The position numbers and the translations under genes are program-made. This document shows positions 26,257 to 39,309 of a DNA stretch of 64,000 nucleotides, one piece after another; position 1 is the stretch's first letter; each line of letters opens with the position of its first letter. Source of the stretch: Gammaproteobacteria bacterium (GTDB lineage: Bacteria; Pseudomonadota; Gammaproteobacteria; Xanthomonadales; SZUA-36); NCBI GenBank assembly GCA_021772915.1, contig JAJFLB010000053.1:124001-188000 (forward strand). Reading direction: 5' to 3'. The notes beneath the pieces were generated by a model that was given only the letters and a program-made list of their open reading frames with translations, was not told the origin of the DNA and ran no database searches.

Positions 26257-27310
26257 CAATACTATTGGTCGCTTATTCAGGATCACAACATTTGGAGAAA
26301 GCCACGGACCGGCCATTGGTTGTGTCATTGATGGCTGTCCACCCGGTCTGGGGATTGATGTCGCTGAAATCCAGCGAGAGCTGAGCCGCCGTGCCACCGG
26401 GAAAAGCAGACATACATCGCAAAGAAAAGAACAAGACGAGGTGCAGATACTGTCCGGGGTTTTTGACGGTTGCAGCACGGGTACACCGATAGCGCTGTTG
26501 ATAAAAAATACGGATGCCCGTTCCGGCGATTACGCTGAAATTGCGAAAAAGTTTCGCCCGGGTCATGCGGATTTTACCTATTGGAAAAAGTACGGTATCC
26601 GCGACCACCTCGGTGGCGGGCGCTCTTCGGCCCGGGAGACCACCATGCGTGTGGCGGCGGGCGCGATTGCCAGGAAATACTTACGTGAAATGTTCCAAAT
26701 TGAAATAACGGGCTGGCTGGCACAATTGGGGCCCATCCGGACCGACCAGGTTATGGATCTGGAAGCGATCGACCAAAATCCATTTTTCGCCCCGGACGCC
26801 AGTGTGGTTGAGCAGCTTGAGGAGCACATGGATAGGCTAAGAAAGTCCGGTAACTCTTGTGGTGCGAGGGTTTCCGTGATGGCCAGCAACGTTCCCGCGG
26901 GTCTGGGTGAGCCTGTATACGGCAAGTTGGATGCAGACCTCGCTTCGGCGATGATGGGAATCAATGCCGCTAAAGCAGTTGAAATCGGTGCGGGGTTCCG
27001 TTGTGTGGACCAATTGGGTACGGAGCACCGGGATGAAATAACACCCACCGGTTTTTTGAGTAATCATGCTGGCGGTGTGTTGGGTGGTATCTCCAGTGGT
27101 CAGGACGTATTGGTCAGTGTGGCTTTTAAACCAACATCCAGTCTGCGTATTCCGTGCCGTAGCATTGACATCGCAGGCAATGAAGTTGAGGTTGTCACCA
27201 AAGGCCGTCACGACCCCTGTGTAGGTATCCGCGCGACACCCATCGTCGAGGCGATGCTGGCATTGGTTTTGATGGATCATGTACTTAGGCAAAGAGCGCA
27301 AAATGGCTAG
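26249..27310 (+). CDS. aroC: Chorismate synthase
   Basis: AroC makes chorismate from EPSP using reduced flavin. The 353-residue protein has the three family signatures: [18 protein letters not shown] near residue 15, the [17 protein letters not shown] block near 125, and [17 protein letters not shown] near the end. The ATG lies within the end of prmB (overlap ATGTCTGA), the usual prmB-aroC coupling, and its stop overlaps the asd start in the same manner. The first 10 codons of a longer open frame are inside prmB and are excluded. Confidence 0.97.
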   Translation: MSDNTIGRLFRITTFGESHGPAIGCVIDGCPPGLGIDVAEIQRELSRRATGKSRHTSQRKEQDEVQILSGVFDGCSTGTPIALLIKNTDARSGDYAEIAKKFRPGHADFTYWKKYGIRDHLGGGRSSARETTMRVAAGAIARKYLREMFQIEITGWLAQLGPIRTDQVMDLEAIDQNPFFAPDASVVEQLEEHMDRLRKSGNSCGARVSVMASNVPAGLGEPVYGKLDADLASAMMGINAAKAVEIGAGFRCVDQLGTEHRDEITPTGFLSNHAGGVLGGISSGQDVLVSVAFKPTSSLRIPCRSIDIAGNEVEVVTKGRHDPCVGIRATPIVEAMLALVLMDHVLRQRAQNG

Positions 27311-28340
27311 GGAATTAAACATTGCAGTGGTGGGTGCGACCGGCGCCGTGGGTGCAGCCATGCTGTCCATCCTGGCGGAACGTGGTTTTGCAGATGCCAC
27401 GATTCATGCCCTTGCAAGTGAGCGATCTCTCGGCAAAACGGTGGATTTTGGTCAGCGCAGTCTTGCGGTCGATGTGCTGGATGACTTTGATTTCGAAACG
27501 GTGGATTTTGCACTGTTCTCGGCGGGTGCAAATACCAGTCTACAACACGTCCCACGGGCGTCAGCCGCAGGCTGCATCGTGATTGACAACACCTCTGCAT
27601 TTCGACTGGATGAAGAAATTCCCTTGGTGGTGCCGGAGGTCAATGGCGATCTGCTTGAGGACGTACCCGCCGGTGCTGTGATATCCAACCCAAACTGTTC
27701 AACTATCCAGATGTTGATGGCCATCGCACCGATTCATGCCATCGCGGGAATTGATCGCATCAATGTAGCCACGTACCAGTCAGTGTCCGGTGCCGGGCAA
27801 AAGGGCATGGAAGAACTGGCACAACAGACCATGGCGCGGCTCAGTTTTAAAGATGTTGAGCCCTCCGCGTTTGCACAACCCATTGCCTTTAATGCCATAC
27901 CGGTAATCGACACGATGCAGGATAATGAATACACCCGGGAAGAAATGAAACTGCACTGGGAAACACGCAAGATTCTGCGAGACGAGAGAATTGGTGTGAA
28001 TGCGACCGCGGTGCGTGTACCGGTGTTTTTTGGTCATTCGGAGGCGGTGCACCTGGAGACCCGAGAGGATGTTGGTATGGACGAGGTACGCGCAGCTCTG
28101 AGCCGTGCTCCGGGTCTGGAATTGGTTGGCGATGAGGACCCTGCAAACCAGGTAACAGCGGTGACGCATGCTGCAGGCAAGGATGCGGTTTATGTCAGCA
28201 GGTTGCGCCGTGATCACAGTCATCCACGTGGGATTAACCTGTGGGTAGTGGGTGATAATGTCAGGAAAGGCGCTGCCCTGAACGCGGTTCAAATCATGGA
28301 AGCCGTGGCCTTAACAAAAAAAATGTCGCTGGAAACCTGA
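27303..28340 (+). CDS. asd: Aspartate-semialdehyde dehydrogenase
   Basis: Asd reduces aspartyl phosphate to the semialdehyde, feeding lysine, threonine, methionine and diaminopimelate. The 345-residue protein has the NADP-binding [11 protein letters not shown], the catalytic Cys in SNPNCSTIQ, and the [14 protein letters not shown] segment. It is the type found with fimV in pseudomonads. The start overlaps aroC by eight bases and the stop ends at the first base of an in-frame ATG upstream of fimV. Confidence 0.96.
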   Translation: MARELNIAVVGATGAVGAAMLSILAERGFADATIHALASERSLGKTVDFGQRSLAVDVLDDFDFETVDFALFSAGANTSLQHVPRASAAGCIVIDNTSAFRLDEEIPLVVPEVNGDLLEDVPAGAVISNPNCSTIQMLMAIAPIHAIAGIDRINVATYQSVSGAGQKGMEELAQQTMARLSFKDVEPSAFAQPIAFNAIPVIDTMQDNEYTREEMKLHWETRKILRDERIGVNATAVRVPVFFGHSEAVHLETREDVGMDEVRAALSRAPGLELVGDEDPANQVTAVTHAAGKDAVYVSRLRRDHSHPRGINLWVVGDNVRKGAALNAVQIMEAVALTKKMSLET

Positions 28341-28414
28341 TGCAAGCAAACGTAAACTCTTGTGGCTTGCATTCACGCAGCGAGCCTGACCGTCAGGGAA
28401 TGACAAGGGTAGCC

Positions 28415-30427
<2,013 letters not shown>

Positions 30428-30538
30428 CGGCTTAACCAAACTGTCGTTTCACTCCGCCGGTTCAATTTCATGCATTGGCCCTGTGGGCTCTGCGGCAGCC
30501 AGGTAAGGGCCGACAGGCACCGGTACAGGTTCACACCC

Positions 30539-31327
30539 ATGCGTCATGCACTCGGACTGGAATACGATGGCACTGAGTTTTGCGGTTGGCAGCGACAGCA
30601 AAATTCACCCTCGGTGCAACAGTGTGTTGAAGAGGCACTGAGTTCGGTTGCCAACCACCGTGTCATTGTCATTTGCGCCGGACGTACGGATACCGGTGTG
30701 CACGCGTGTTGCCAGGTGGTGCATTTTGACAGTCAGTCTGAACGTACAGCAAGACAGTGGGTATTGGGTGTCAATTCACATTTGCCCGTTGGGGTTAGAG
30801 TATTATGGTTATGCAAGGTTGATGACGGTTTTCATGCCCGATTTGGTGCTTGTTCCAGAACCTACCACTACCGTATTTTGAATCGCCCTGTGCGGCCGGC
30901 CCTTGGCCATTCCTATCTTGGCTGGTGTCGCGAGCCACTGGATGCGGATCAAATGCACAAGGCGGCTCAGATTCTGTTGGGTGTGCATGACTTCAGTGCC
31001 TTTCGTTCTGCGGGTTGCTCGGCCCAGCATGCCACCCGGGAAGTTAGTACCATTGACGTAATTCGACACGGCGACATCGTACAAATTGAAATCACAGCCA
31101 ACGCTTTCCTGTACCACATGGTCCGCAATATTGTGGGTAGTCTGATGTCAGTAGGACGGGGCGAGGAATCCGTCCGTTGGTTTAACGAGCTCCTGCAAAG
31201 TCGTGACCGCAAATTGGCCGGGGTGACTGCCGAACCACAGGGCTTGTGTTTCGTCCGTGTACGTTATGAACCGAAGTACAAGCTACCGGAGCCTGGACCT
31301 ATTCCAGCGATGTGGTCTGCAGTATGA
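30539..31327 (+). CDS. truA: tRNA pseudouridine(38-40) synthase
   Basis: TruA isomerises uridines 38-40 in the anticodon stem-loop of many tRNAs. The 262-residue protein has EYDGTEFCGWQRQ, the catalytic Asp in CAGRTDTGVHA, and the C-terminal FLYHMVRNIVGSL. I start at the ATG at 30539 (MRHALGLEYDGT), which matches the family N-terminus; the frame is open for 23 more codons upstream. Its stop TGA overlaps the trpF ATG. Confidence 0.96.
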   Translation: MRHALGLEYDGTEFCGWQRQQNSPSVQQCVEEALSSVANHRVIVICAGRTDTGVHACCQVVHFDSQSERTARQWVLGVNSHLPVGVRVLWLCKVDDGFHARFGACSRTYHYRILNRPVRPALGHSYLGWCREPLDADQMHKAAQILLGVHDFSAFRSAGCSAQHATREVSTIDVIRHGDIVQIEITANAFLYHMVRNIVGSLMSVGRGEESVRWFNELLQSRDRKLAGVTAEPQGLCFVRVRYEPKYKLPEPGPIPAMWSAV

Positions 31328-31977
31328 CTTACCAGACATCAATGTCCGGGCGCGAGCGGATTAAGATCAAAATCTGCGGGCTCACACGTGATGAGGACGT
31401 CGATGCAGCCCTCGCAGCCGGGGCCGATGCGCTTGGGTTTGTGTTTACGGTCAGCCCGCGACGGGTCTCAATAGGAACGGCGCAGAGACTATGTAGTTAT
31501 GTTCCGAAAGAAGTTTTGCGTGTAGGCTTGTTTCTGGACCAGGACAGTGCTGAAATTACCCGGGTAGTGGGCTCGGTGCCACTTGACCTTTTACAGTTCC
31601 ATGGAAGTGAAACCAGACAGCTGTGCTCGGCTTTTGGTTTGCCGTACCTCAAGGCTGTTGCAATGCAGGACGCCGAGTCCGCGCAAGTGGCGGATAGGAC
31701 TTACCCCGACGCAACGGGGCTGTTACTGGACAGTCACACCCTGGGTGAGCGTGGTGGCAGTGGGAAGACTTTTGATTGGTCGCTGCTAAGCCAGGTTTCC
31801 AGACCGGTGTGGCTAGCCGGTGGATTAAATGCGGAGAATGTTGGCCCGGCGATTCGCCGACTCAGACCGTATGCTGTAGACGTATCAAGCGGTGTTGAAA
31901 AGTCACCAGGTATCAAGGACGAGGTCAGGATTTCTGATTTTGTCAACGCGGTCAGGGCTGCTGAGGATAATGGATGA
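31324..31977 (+). CDS. trpF: Phosphoribosylanthranilate isomerase
   Basis: TrpF performs the third step of tryptophan synthesis from anthranilate. The 217-residue TIM barrel has the catalytic Cys in KICGLTRDEDV and Asp in LLDSHTLGERGGSGKTFDW, and ends with the phosphate-binding DVSSGVEKSPGIKD. The ATG shares ATGA with the truA stop. It is a stand-alone trpF, not fused to trpC, as in Pseudomonas. Confidence 0.96.
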   Translation: MTYQTSMSGRERIKIKICGLTRDEDVDAALAAGADALGFVFTVSPRRVSIGTAQRLCSYVPKEVLRVGLFLDQDSAEITRVVGSVPLDLLQFHGSETRQLCSAFGLPYLKAVAMQDAESAQVADRTYPDATGLLLDSHTLGERGGSGKTFDWSLLSQVSRPVWLAGGLNAENVGPAIRRLRPYAVDVSSGVEKSPGIKDEVRISDFVNAVRAAEDNG

Positions 31978-31990
31978 AAGGTTATGAGTA

Positions 31991-33211
31991 ATGATTGACG
32001 ATCTACCGACAGATCGGGCTGAACACCAGCCGGATGACACGGGTTATTTTGGTGACTTTGGTGGTCGCTTTGTGTCCGAGACCCTGATACATGCGCTGGA
32101 TGAACTGAGCGAGGCGTATGGTCGTTGGCGGCGGGACGAAGAGTTTGTGCAAAGAATGGATGAAGACCTGGCCAATTACGTGGGGAGGCCATCCCCGATT
32201 TATTTTGCGCAAAGATTATCCGAAGTCGCCGGTGGTGCAAAGATATACCTGAAAAGAGAGGATCTTAACCATACCGGTGCGCATAAAATCAATAACACCA
32301 TGGGTCAGGGTCTGCTTGCCCATTACATGGGTAAAAAGCGTGTCATCGCCGAAACAGGCGCGGGCCAGCACGGTGTGGCTGCGGCTACGGTGGCGGCCAG
32401 GCTGAACCAGTCATGTATGGTTTACATGGGGGATGTTGATATTCAGCGTCAGGCGATGAACGTATTCCGGATGCGCTTATTGGGTGCGGAGGTCACGGGT
32501 GTATCCTCGGGCTCAGCCACTCTCAAAGATGCACTCAACGAGGCGATGCGCGATTGGGTTACCAACGTGGATGACACGTTTTACGTCATAGGAACCGTGG
32601 CGGGACCCCACCCGTACCCGGAGATGGTGCGGGACTTTAACGCCGTGGTCGGGCGTGAAGCCCGTCGGCAAATGTTACAGATCGGTGACAGTTTGCCAGA
32701 TGCGTTGGTCGCCTGTGTTGGTGGTGGTTCCAATGCCATGGGTTTGTTTTATCCATTTATCGCCGACCAGGACGTGCGGATGATTGGTGTGGAAGCTGCT
32801 GGCCAGGGTCTTGAGACGGGAAAACACGCCGCTTCTTTATGTGCGGGCCGAGCTGGGGTCCTGCACGGTTGCCGTACCTACTTATTGGATGACGACGCCG
32901 GTCAGATTCAGCATACGCATTCGGTATCCGCGGGGCTTGACTACCCGGGCGTCGGCCCCGAACACGCCTGGTTGAAGGAAACCGGGCGCGCAAGTTACGT
33001 CAGCGTAACCGATGACGAAGCGCTGCAGGCCTTTCATCAGTTGACCCGGCTTGAAGGCATTATGCCGGCATTGGAGAGTAGTCATGCACTGGCTTACGGC
33101 TTCAAACTTGCGGCAGACATGCGCCCCGATCAAAGCGTATTGGTCAACCTTTCTGGTCGGGGTGACAAGGACATACAAACAGTCGCAAACCTGGCAGGGC
33201 TCGAGTTATGA
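31991..33211 (+). CDS. trpB: Tryptophan synthase beta chain
   Basis: TrpB condenses indole with serine in a PLP-dependent reaction within the alpha2-beta2 complex. The 406-residue TrpB1-type protein has the PLP lysine in [10 protein letters not shown], the [10 protein letters not shown] segment, and the PLP phosphate loop [10 protein letters not shown]. The stop overlaps the trpA start by four bases (ATGA), matching the equal amounts needed for the complex. The start ATG is 13 bases after trpF; GTTATGAG precedes it rather than a strong ribosome site. Confidence 0.97.
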   Translation: MIDDLPTDRAEHQPDDTGYFGDFGGRFVSETLIHALDELSEAYGRWRRDEEFVQRMDEDLANYVGRPSPIYFAQRLSEVAGGAKIYLKREDLNHTGAHKINNTMGQGLLAHYMGKKRVIAETGAGQHGVAAATVAARLNQSCMVYMGDVDIQRQAMNVFRMRLLGAEVTGVSSGSATLKDALNEAMRDWVTNVDDTFYVIGTVAGPHPYPEMVRDFNAVVGREARRQMLQIGDSLPDALVACVGGGSNAMGLFYPFIADQDVRMIGVEAAGQGLETGKHAASLCAGRAGVLHGCRTYLLDDDAGQIQHTHSVSAGLDYPGVGPEHAWLKETGRASYVSVTDDEALQAFHQLTRLEGIMPALESSHALAYGFKLAADMRPDQSVLVNLSGRGDKDIQTVANLAGLEL

Positions 33212-34050
33212 CCGGCCGAATTAAAGACTGTTTTTCTACGGCTAAAACCGCCAGTCGAAAAGTATTGGTGCCGTTTGTTACGGCAGGCGATCCTGATCCT
33301 GAGTGGACCGTTTCGATCATGCACGCGCTGGTGGCTGCGGGTGCGGATTTAATTGAATTGGGTATTCCGTTTTCGGACCCGATGGCAGACGGGCCGGTTA
33401 TCCAGTTGGCCAGTGAAAGGGCCATTGAGAGACACGTCGACCTGGGCAACGTGTTAAAAATGGTGGAAGAATTCCGTCGCGCTGACACAACGACGCCCGT
33501 GGTTCTAATGGGATACATGAATCCGATTGTACGGTTTGGAAGTGAGCGGTTTCCTTCAGCTGCTACCCGTGCTGGTGTTGACGGCTTATTGTTGGTTGAT
33601 TGTCCGCTGGAAGATCGTGGTGGTCTTGGTGTGGCCATGGAGGACGCTGGCCTGGACGGAATTTGTATGGTTGCTCCGACAACGAGCAGAAGCCGAGTCG
33701 AGACCATCACGTCCAATGCCAGCGGGTTTATCTACTATGTGTCGTTTAAAGGCATTACAGGAGCAGGACAGTTGGATTCACAGGGGTTGAGTGACCCCGT
33801 GAATCAAATCAGGGAATTCAGCACCTTGCCGGTGGCAGTGGGTTTTGGTATCAAGAACGCGGAAATGGCGGTTGCCGTGGCTGAACACGCGGATGCCGTC
33901 GTGATTGGCAGCGCGTTGGTACAGGTGCTGGCGGCTGCCGCGACGGAGAAGGCGGCCTGCGCCATGGCGGCATCATTGGTTGCGCCGGTGCGCGAGTCGT
34001 TGGACAATATGAAAAGTGGTGTGTGCCCAGGACAAACTGAAAAGACATGA
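33208..34050 (+). CDS. trpA: Tryptophan synthase alpha chain
   Basis: TrpA cleaves indole-glycerol phosphate and channels indole to TrpB. The 280-residue TIM barrel holds the catalytic Glu and Asp in [19 protein letters not shown] and the phosphate loop GFGIKNAE. It overlaps trpB by ATGA and accD by ATGA, so trpB-trpA-accD translation is probably coupled. No tryptophan attenuator leader was seen upstream of trpF. Confidence 0.97.
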   Translation: MTGRIKDCFSTAKTASRKVLVPFVTAGDPDPEWTVSIMHALVAAGADLIELGIPFSDPMADGPVIQLASERAIERHVDLGNVLKMVEEFRRADTTTPVVLMGYMNPIVRFGSERFPSAATRAGVDGLLLVDCPLEDRGGLGVAMEDAGLDGICMVAPTTSRSRVETITSNASGFIYYVSFKGITGAGQLDSQGLSDPVNQIREFSTLPVAVGFGIKNAEMAVAVAEHADAVVIGSALVQVLAAAATEKAACAMAASLVAPVRESLDNMKSGVCPGQTEKT

Positions 34051-34937
34051 GTTGGTTTCAAAAATTAAGGCCTTCAAAGATTCGCACCGAGGGTGGCAGT
34101 AAACGAAATGTTCCGGAAGGACTATGGACCAAGTGCCCGGTGTGTACCGCGGTCTTATATCGACCGGAACTAGAGCGGAATCTGCAAGTTTGCCCAAAGT
34201 GCAGTCACCATATGCCGGTAGGTGCGCGTGTCCGACTTGAGCAGTTTCTTGACCCGGGCGAGCAACGGGAAATTGCCACAGAACTGGAGTCAGTAGACGC
34301 GCTTCGATTCAAAGACAGTAAGAAGTACAAGGACCGATTGACGGCGGCGCAAAAGAAAACCGGCCAGAACGATGCCCTGATTACCGTGGCAGGGCAACTC
34401 AAGGGTATGGATATTGTGGCCTGCGCCTTTGATTTCAGTTTCATGGGCGGTTCGATGGGTTCGGTTGTGGGTGAAAAATTTGCCCGTGCCGGCCAGGAAA
34501 GTCTGCGTATGCAGGCACCGTTGATATGTTTTTCTGCCAGTGGTGGTGCACGGATGCAGGAAGGCCTGTTGTCGCTGATGCAAATGGCAAAGACCAGTGC
34601 TGTACTGGCAAGACTCAGTAAGGCAAGAATCCCTTACGTATCCGTGCTGACACACCCAACCACAGGTGGTGTTTCAGCCAGCATGGGGATGTTGGGTGAC
34701 ATCAATATCGCCGAGCCATTGGCGCAGATAGGATTTGCTGGTCCGAGGGTGATTGAGCAAACGGTGCGCGAAAAATTGCCGCAAGGGTTTCAGAGAGCGG
34801 AGTTTTTGCTGCAAAAAGGAGCGGTTGATATGATTCTGGATCGTCGCAGCTTGCGCGATGAGATTGCCGGCATGCTCGCATTGATGTGCTCCGGCAACAA
34901 ATCGCGTCCAGTTACAGGTGAATTGTTGGAGAGTTGA
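34047..34937 (+). CDS. accD: Acetyl-CoA carboxylase carboxyltransferase subunit beta
   Basis: AccD with AccA transfers the carboxyl group from biotin to acetyl-CoA, starting fatty-acid synthesis. The 296-residue protein has the N-terminal four-cysteine zinc ribbon (CPVC and CPKC, about residues 28-51) and the crotonase-like core with [17 protein letters not shown] and [11 protein letters not shown]. Its position between trpA and folC is the standard accD-folC arrangement. Confidence 0.97.
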   Translation: MSWFQKLRPSKIRTEGGSKRNVPEGLWTKCPVCTAVLYRPELERNLQVCPKCSHHMPVGARVRLEQFLDPGEQREIATELESVDALRFKDSKKYKDRLTAAQKKTGQNDALITVAGQLKGMDIVACAFDFSFMGGSMGSVVGEKFARAGQESLRMQAPLICFSASGGARMQEGLLSLMQMAKTSAVLARLSKARIPYVSVLTHPTTGGVSASMGMLGDINIAEPLAQIGFAGPRVIEQTVREKLPQGFQRAEFLLQKGAVDMILDRRSLRDEIAGMLALMCSGNKSRPVTGELLES

Positions 34938-36255
34938 TATAAAAGACACTACGCTGGATGAGTGGTTGGCTTTGCTCGAGCAGCGCCATCCGCGTGACAT
35001 CGATCTTGGTCTGGAACGCTGTGGCGCTGTCTATCAACAGCTGGGTTCACCACAACCTGCCAGACGTGTGGTTATCGTAGCCGGCACGAACGGCAAGGGA
35101 TCCACCGTTGCTTACCTTGCTGCGATAAGCAGTACTTTGGGTCAGCGTACCGGCAGCTACACATCACCACATATTTTTTGTTTCAATGAGCGCATCAGTG
35201 TATTGGGTGAACCTGTTTCCGATAAATGCCTGGTGCTCGCATTTGAGCAGGTTGAGAAAGCGCGTGGGGATATCTCTTTAACTTACTTTGAATTCACAAC
35301 CCTGGCAGCATTTGTAATTCTGCAACAGGCCACTTTGGACTTTGCCGTGCTTGAAGTGGGACTGGGTGGGCGTCTGGACGCGGTTAATCTGGCTACAGCT
35401 GATTGTGTGATCATTACACCAGTCGGCATCGACCACCAGGACTTTCTGGGTCCTGATCTGTCGTCCATTGCCACCGAGAAAGCGGGAGTTATTCGCAATG
35501 GGATACCACTGGTGTGCACACAGCAAGATCCACCGAAGCCGATATTGCAGGTGGCAGCGGGATTGAAGGCGCCGACGTACCGCCGCGGAGTAGATTACAA
35601 CTTGCTGGAGCAAACCGTCCGGCAATCGGAGTACGCAGCAGACCGCGAAGGACTGCAAATGTGTTTCTCGTTTGGCAAACAGACCCTGGTTGTGCCCCGG
35701 CCGCCCATGGGTGGTGAACATCAGGTCGACAACCTGGCCGCGGCCTTGACGGCATTTTTTCTGCTGAATCCTGGTGACGGAATAAAGACCGAGCAAATCA
35801 GCCTTGCGATACGCACTTGCAAGGTCCCAGGGCGTTTGCAAACCGTTGGCAAGGCTCCCGAAATTATTCTGGATGTGGGTCATAACGAACTCGCGGCCCG
35901 GGCAGTTGCGGCTTACCTGGGAGAATCAGGCAGAACCCGGGTGACGTGTGTGCTGGCGATGCTGGCAAACAAGCCAGCTGAGTCTGTGGCGCTTGTACTG
36001 GGCGGTGTGTGCCAACGCTGGTTTTGTGCCGATAGCCCCGGACTCCGGGGCCAGTCCGGCGCGGCACTTTCGCGGCGACTCAAGGCGACTTTACCGGATG
36101 CAGATATCCACAGTTTTGAATCGTTGATGAGTGCCATGACCGAGGCAGTAGCAGGTGCGAATGATGCAGATACCATTCTGGTGTTCGGCTCTTTTTCCAC
36201 GGTAACGGCGGCTGCCGCCTGGCTGCAGAAAAAGCAGGCAGCACGACAGGCATGA
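34918..36255 (+). CDS. folC: Folylpolyglutamate synthase / dihydrofolate synthase
   Basis: FolC adds glutamate to dihydropteroate and to folates. The 445-residue protein has the P-loop [10 protein letters not shown], the [15 protein letters not shown] block, [13 protein letters not shown], and the C-terminal domain with [13 protein letters not shown]. The only usable start is GTG at 34918, 20 bases inside the end of accD; an ATA preceded by GGAGAG at 34939 would be a rare alternative. The length is normal for the bifunctional enzyme. Confidence 0.94.
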   Translation: MNCWRVDIKDTTLDEWLALLEQRHPRDIDLGLERCGAVYQQLGSPQPARRVVIVAGTNGKGSTVAYLAAISSTLGQRTGSYTSPHIFCFNERISVLGEPVSDKCLVLAFEQVEKARGDISLTYFEFTTLAAFVILQQATLDFAVLEVGLGGRLDAVNLATADCVIITPVGIDHQDFLGPDLSSIATEKAGVIRNGIPLVCTQQDPPKPILQVAAGLKAPTYRRGVDYNLLEQTVRQSEYAADREGLQMCFSFGKQTLVVPRPPMGGEHQVDNLAAALTAFFLLNPGDGIKTEQISLAIRTCKVPGRLQTVGKAPEIILDVGHNELAARAVAAYLGESGRTRVTCVLAMLANKPAESVALVLGGVCQRWFCADSPGLRGQSGAALSRRLKATLPDADIHSFESLMSAMTEAVAGANDADTILVFGSFSTVTAAAAWLQKKQAARQA

Positions 36256-36333
36256 TGCTGCTAAAATTACCTGAAGAATATCCGGGTTAAGGCGATTCCA
36301 TTTGCGTGCGCTATCACGCCCTGGGAGCTATCA

Positions 36334-37209
36334 ATGGATCAAGCACTAAAACAAAGGTTGGTTGGCGCAATAGTATTAATTATTTTTGCTGTGATCGTGT
36401 TGCCCATGCTCCTCAGCGGACGTTCTGATACGCTCAAGCAGGAATCCCGTCAAATTGAGTTGCCCTCGAAACCGGAAGAGCTGTCATTTGAGACCCGTCG
36501 CTTTCCGGTTGGACAACCCACCGCGAGTTTGCCTGCCAAAGAGCCAGATGTTGTGAAAAACGGAGAAGGCCTCAGTGATGACACGTCGTCGTCATCCAAG
36601 CCCGACGTTGAGTCGCCAGCGGTTACCAACGTGATTGTCAACGCTGCAGAGGATGATGAGAGAAGAACTACCGAGACTGTTTCAAAATCCGTGGAGTCCC
36701 CCCGTTACTTGGTACAGGTGGCGAGTTTCGGCAGCATCAAAAAGGCGAATGCACTCGCAGACAGGCTACGGGCGGACAATTTTTCTGTGTTGATGGATGT
36801 GGTGGAACGAACTGCCGGTCGCTTGCACCGGGTTCGTATTGGACCATATATTGAGCGCCGGGAAGTGGATACGATTGTCGCCAGTTTAAGATCGAGTATG
36901 CAGGGTCTGAGCCCCCGCGTGGTCGATCTGAGACCAACTGACATGGCCCCGGTATCTACACCTTCTGACCCATTGGTCCGCTGGGTAGTCCAGGTTGGAA
37001 GTTTCAGCAGCGCAAAACGCGCGGAAGACCAGTTAGCTGAATTGCGGCTTGCAGGATTGAGTGCTTTTTCAGAAAAAGTCAGTTCTACTAACGGCGTTGT
37101 TTACAAGGTTCGCCTTGGCCCGGAAATTGATCGGGAAAAGGCTGTTGAAATGGCTCTGAAAATCAAGGTTGAGCACAATCTCGACGGCTTTGTTACAACT
37201 CATGATTAG
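36334..37209 (+). CDS. dedD: DedD-like cell-division protein with two SPOR domains
   Basis: SPOR proteins bind denuded glycans at the division septum. The 291-residue protein has one N-terminal membrane anchor (about residues 8-28), a polar linker, and two SPOR repeats: YLVQVASFGSIKKANALADRL (about 124-200) and WVVQVGSFSSAKRAEDQLAEL (about 215-290). E. coli DedD has a single SPOR domain, so the doubling is notable. Position between folC and cvpA matches dedD. The ATG at 36334 follows GGGAG. Confidence 0.9.
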   Translation: MDQALKQRLVGAIVLIIFAVIVLPMLLSGRSDTLKQESRQIELPSKPEELSFETRRFPVGQPTASLPAKEPDVVKNGEGLSDDTSSSSKPDVESPAVTNVIVNAAEDDERRTTETVSKSVESPRYLVQVASFGSIKKANALADRLRADNFSVLMDVVERTAGRLHRVRIGPYIERREVDTIVASLRSSMQGLSPRVVDLRPTDMAPVSTPSDPLVRWVVQVGSFSSAKRAEDQLAELRLAGLSAFSEKVSSTNGVVYKVRLGPEIDREKAVEMALKIKVEHNLDGFVTTHD

Positions 37210-37258
37210 ACTCGTGTACTGCATTGCAGTTAATTGTGCTTCGAGAGGGTCCTGAAGA

Positions 37259-37774
37259 ATGGAATATGCAGATTACGCGGTCCTGGGAATCATAGTTGTC
37301 TCCCTGGTGGTAGGTATTTTGCGGGGCTTCGTCAAAGAAGCGTTTTCACTTGTCGTTTGGCTTGCTGCTTTCCTGGTGGCCTTCAAGTACTCAGGTGCCT
37401 TGGCGCTGCAGTTGCAAAATCATGTAGAACTGCCGTCTGCGCGCACTGCACTGGCGTTTTCCGGACTGTTTCTCGTGGTGTTGTTAGTCGGTGGATTGGT
37501 GACCTACATGACCGGTAAACTGGTTGAAAAAACCGGGCTTAGCGGCACGGATCGCTTGTTGGGTGGTATTTTTGGCGGAATTCGGGGTGTGGCCCTGGTA
37601 CTGGGGCTGATGCTCGTGCTGGGCTTAACACCGGTAACACAGGATCCCTGGTGGCAGCAATCGCGCACGATACAAAGCCTGATGCCTTTGGCCGAGTGGG
37701 TTACACAATACTTGCCCGAATACATTACCGAACATCTGGACCTGACACCCGGGGTCGGAGCGGAGTTGGTTTGA
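37259..37774 (+). CDS. cvpA: CvpA family membrane protein
   Basis: CvpA is a small inner-membrane protein needed for colicin V production and stress tolerance; its molecular role is unclear. The 171-residue product has four membrane segments and the family block GILRGFVKEAFSLVVW plus GLSGTDRLLGGIFGGIRG. Its TGA is immediately followed by the purF ATG with no spacing, the conserved cvpA-purF pair. Confidence 0.94.
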   Translation: MEYADYAVLGIIVVSLVVGILRGFVKEAFSLVVWLAAFLVAFKYSGALALQLQNHVELPSARTALAFSGLFLVVLLVGGLVTYMTGKLVEKTGLSGTDRLLGGIFGGIRGVALVLGLMLVLGLTPVTQDPWWQQSRTIQSLMPLAEWVTQYLPEYITEHLDLTPGVGAELV

Positions 37775-39271
37775 ATGTGTGGAATCATCGGCATTGTTGG
37801 AAAACAGGCCGTATTGCCTTCAATTTACGACGCCCTGACGATATTGCAACACCGTGGACAGGACGCAGCAGGGATTGCCACACTGGATGGTCATCGTATC
37901 CACCTGTACAAGGGTAATGGACTTGTCAGGGATGTGTTCCCACACGACGAGTTGCAAAAACTAGAGGGCTGCTCAGGTATCGGCCACGTCAGGTATCCGA
38001 CAGCCGGTAATGACGCACAGGATGAATCCCAGCCGTTTTATGTCAATTCACCGTACGGTATCGTACTCGGACACAACGGTAATCTCATTAATACAGCCAG
38101 CCTGAAAAAAGAGCTGGTTGACAGCGATCGCCGTCATGTCAATACCGAGTCCGACTCGGAAGTGTTGCTCAATGTGTTTGCACATGAATTGCAAAATCTG
38201 GATTTAACCGGCACACAACCCGGGGAAATTTTCAAGGCGGTTGATGGTTTACATCGGCGTTGCAGGGGTGCTTACTCGGTGATTGCACTGATTGCTGACA
38301 GGGGTGTGCTGGGGTTCAGAGACCCTCATGGTATTCGTCCTGCGGTACTGGGGTATCGGGACACGGACAAGGGCAGGGAGTACGCTATCGCATCTGAAAG
38401 CGTGGCACTGGATGTGTTGAATTTTACCCTGATGCGTGACCTCAAGCCGGGCGAGGCCATATTTATTACCGTAGACGGTCAATTGCACACGCATGAAAGT
38501 CCGCACGCTGAACCGGCCGGTCCGTGTATTTTTGAGTACGTGTATTTTGCCCGGCCAGACTCCATGCTGGATGACATTTCGGTCTACAAGGCTCGTCTGA
38601 GAATGGGGCAGGCGCTGGCACGCAAGATTCTCAGAGAGTGGCCGGAACATGATATCGACGTGGTTATTCCCGTACCTGATACCAGTCGCACCGCGGCCCT
38701 GCCACTGGCCTATGATCTCAAGGTTAAATATCGTGAGGGGTTCATCAAGAACAGGTACATAGGCCGTACATTCATCATGCCTGGTCAGGCACTACGTAAG
38801 CGCTCGGTAAGGCAAAAATTAAACGCCATCGCCCTGGAGTTTCGTAACAAGAATGTATTGCTGGTGGACGATTCCATAGTAAGGGGTACGACATCGAGGC
38901 AAATTATCCAAATGGCGAGGGAGGCTGGCGCACGAAAGGTCTATTTTGCCTCGGCATCTCCGCCCGTACGCCATCCGAACATATACGGCATAGACATGCC
39001 GGCACCCACGGAGTTGATCGCAAACGGACGTGATGAAAAACAAATTGAGCAGGAGCTTGGCGCAGACCGGCTAATTTACCAGGGGCTGGATGATTTGATA
39101 GATGCCTGCAGGGAAGGAAATGCGCGAATAAATCGCTTTGACACTTCATGTTTTTCCGGCGAGTATGTCACCGGGGTGGACACTGCTTATCTGGATGATT
39201 TAAAGGTGAGACGCTCCGATCAGGCCAAACTTGCAAAACAGCAAACAGAAGTTGCGGCCTGCCAGACCTGA
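37775..39271 (+). CDS. purF: Amidophosphoribosyltransferase
   Basis: PurF starts purine synthesis by making phosphoribosylamine from PRPP and glutamine. The 498-residue protein begins MCGIIGIVG, so Cys2 becomes the N-terminal nucleophile directly after Met removal, without a propeptide, as in E. coli. The phosphoribosyltransferase domain carries the PRPP loop [14 protein letters not shown]. It follows cvpA with zero spacing. Confidence 0.97.
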   Translation: MCGIIGIVGKQAVLPSIYDALTILQHRGQDAAGIATLDGHRIHLYKGNGLVRDVFPHDELQKLEGCSGIGHVRYPTAGNDAQDESQPFYVNSPYGIVLGHNGNLINTASLKKELVDSDRRHVNTESDSEVLLNVFAHELQNLDLTGTQPGEIFKAVDGLHRRCRGAYSVIALIADRGVLGFRDPHGIRPAVLGYRDTDKGREYAIASESVALDVLNFTLMRDLKPGEAIFITVDGQLHTHESPHAEPAGPCIFEYVYFARPDSMLDDISVYKARLRMGQALARKILREWPEHDIDVVIPVPDTSRTAALPLAYDLKVKYREGFIKNRYIGRTFIMPGQALRKRSVRQKLNAIALEFRNKNVLLVDDSIVRGTTSRQIIQMAREAGARKVYFASASPPVRHPNIYGIDMPAPTELIANGRDEKQIEQELGADRLIYQGLDDLIDACREGNARINRFDTSCFSGEYVTGVDTAYLDDLKVRRSDQAKLAKQQTEVAACQT

Positions 39272-39309
39272 ATGCCGCATTGTGGACGGATAATCTGAGA
39301 CCCGATTTT

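Noticed and set aside
28340-28414. 25-residue N-terminal extension of FimV
   Set aside because: The signal peptide starts at the ATG at 28415; the extension is hydrophilic and would hide it.
31200-31324. Tryptophan attenuator before trpF
   Set aside because: The trp genes are embedded in the truA operon with overlapping codons; no leader peptide with tandem Trp codons or terminator was found.
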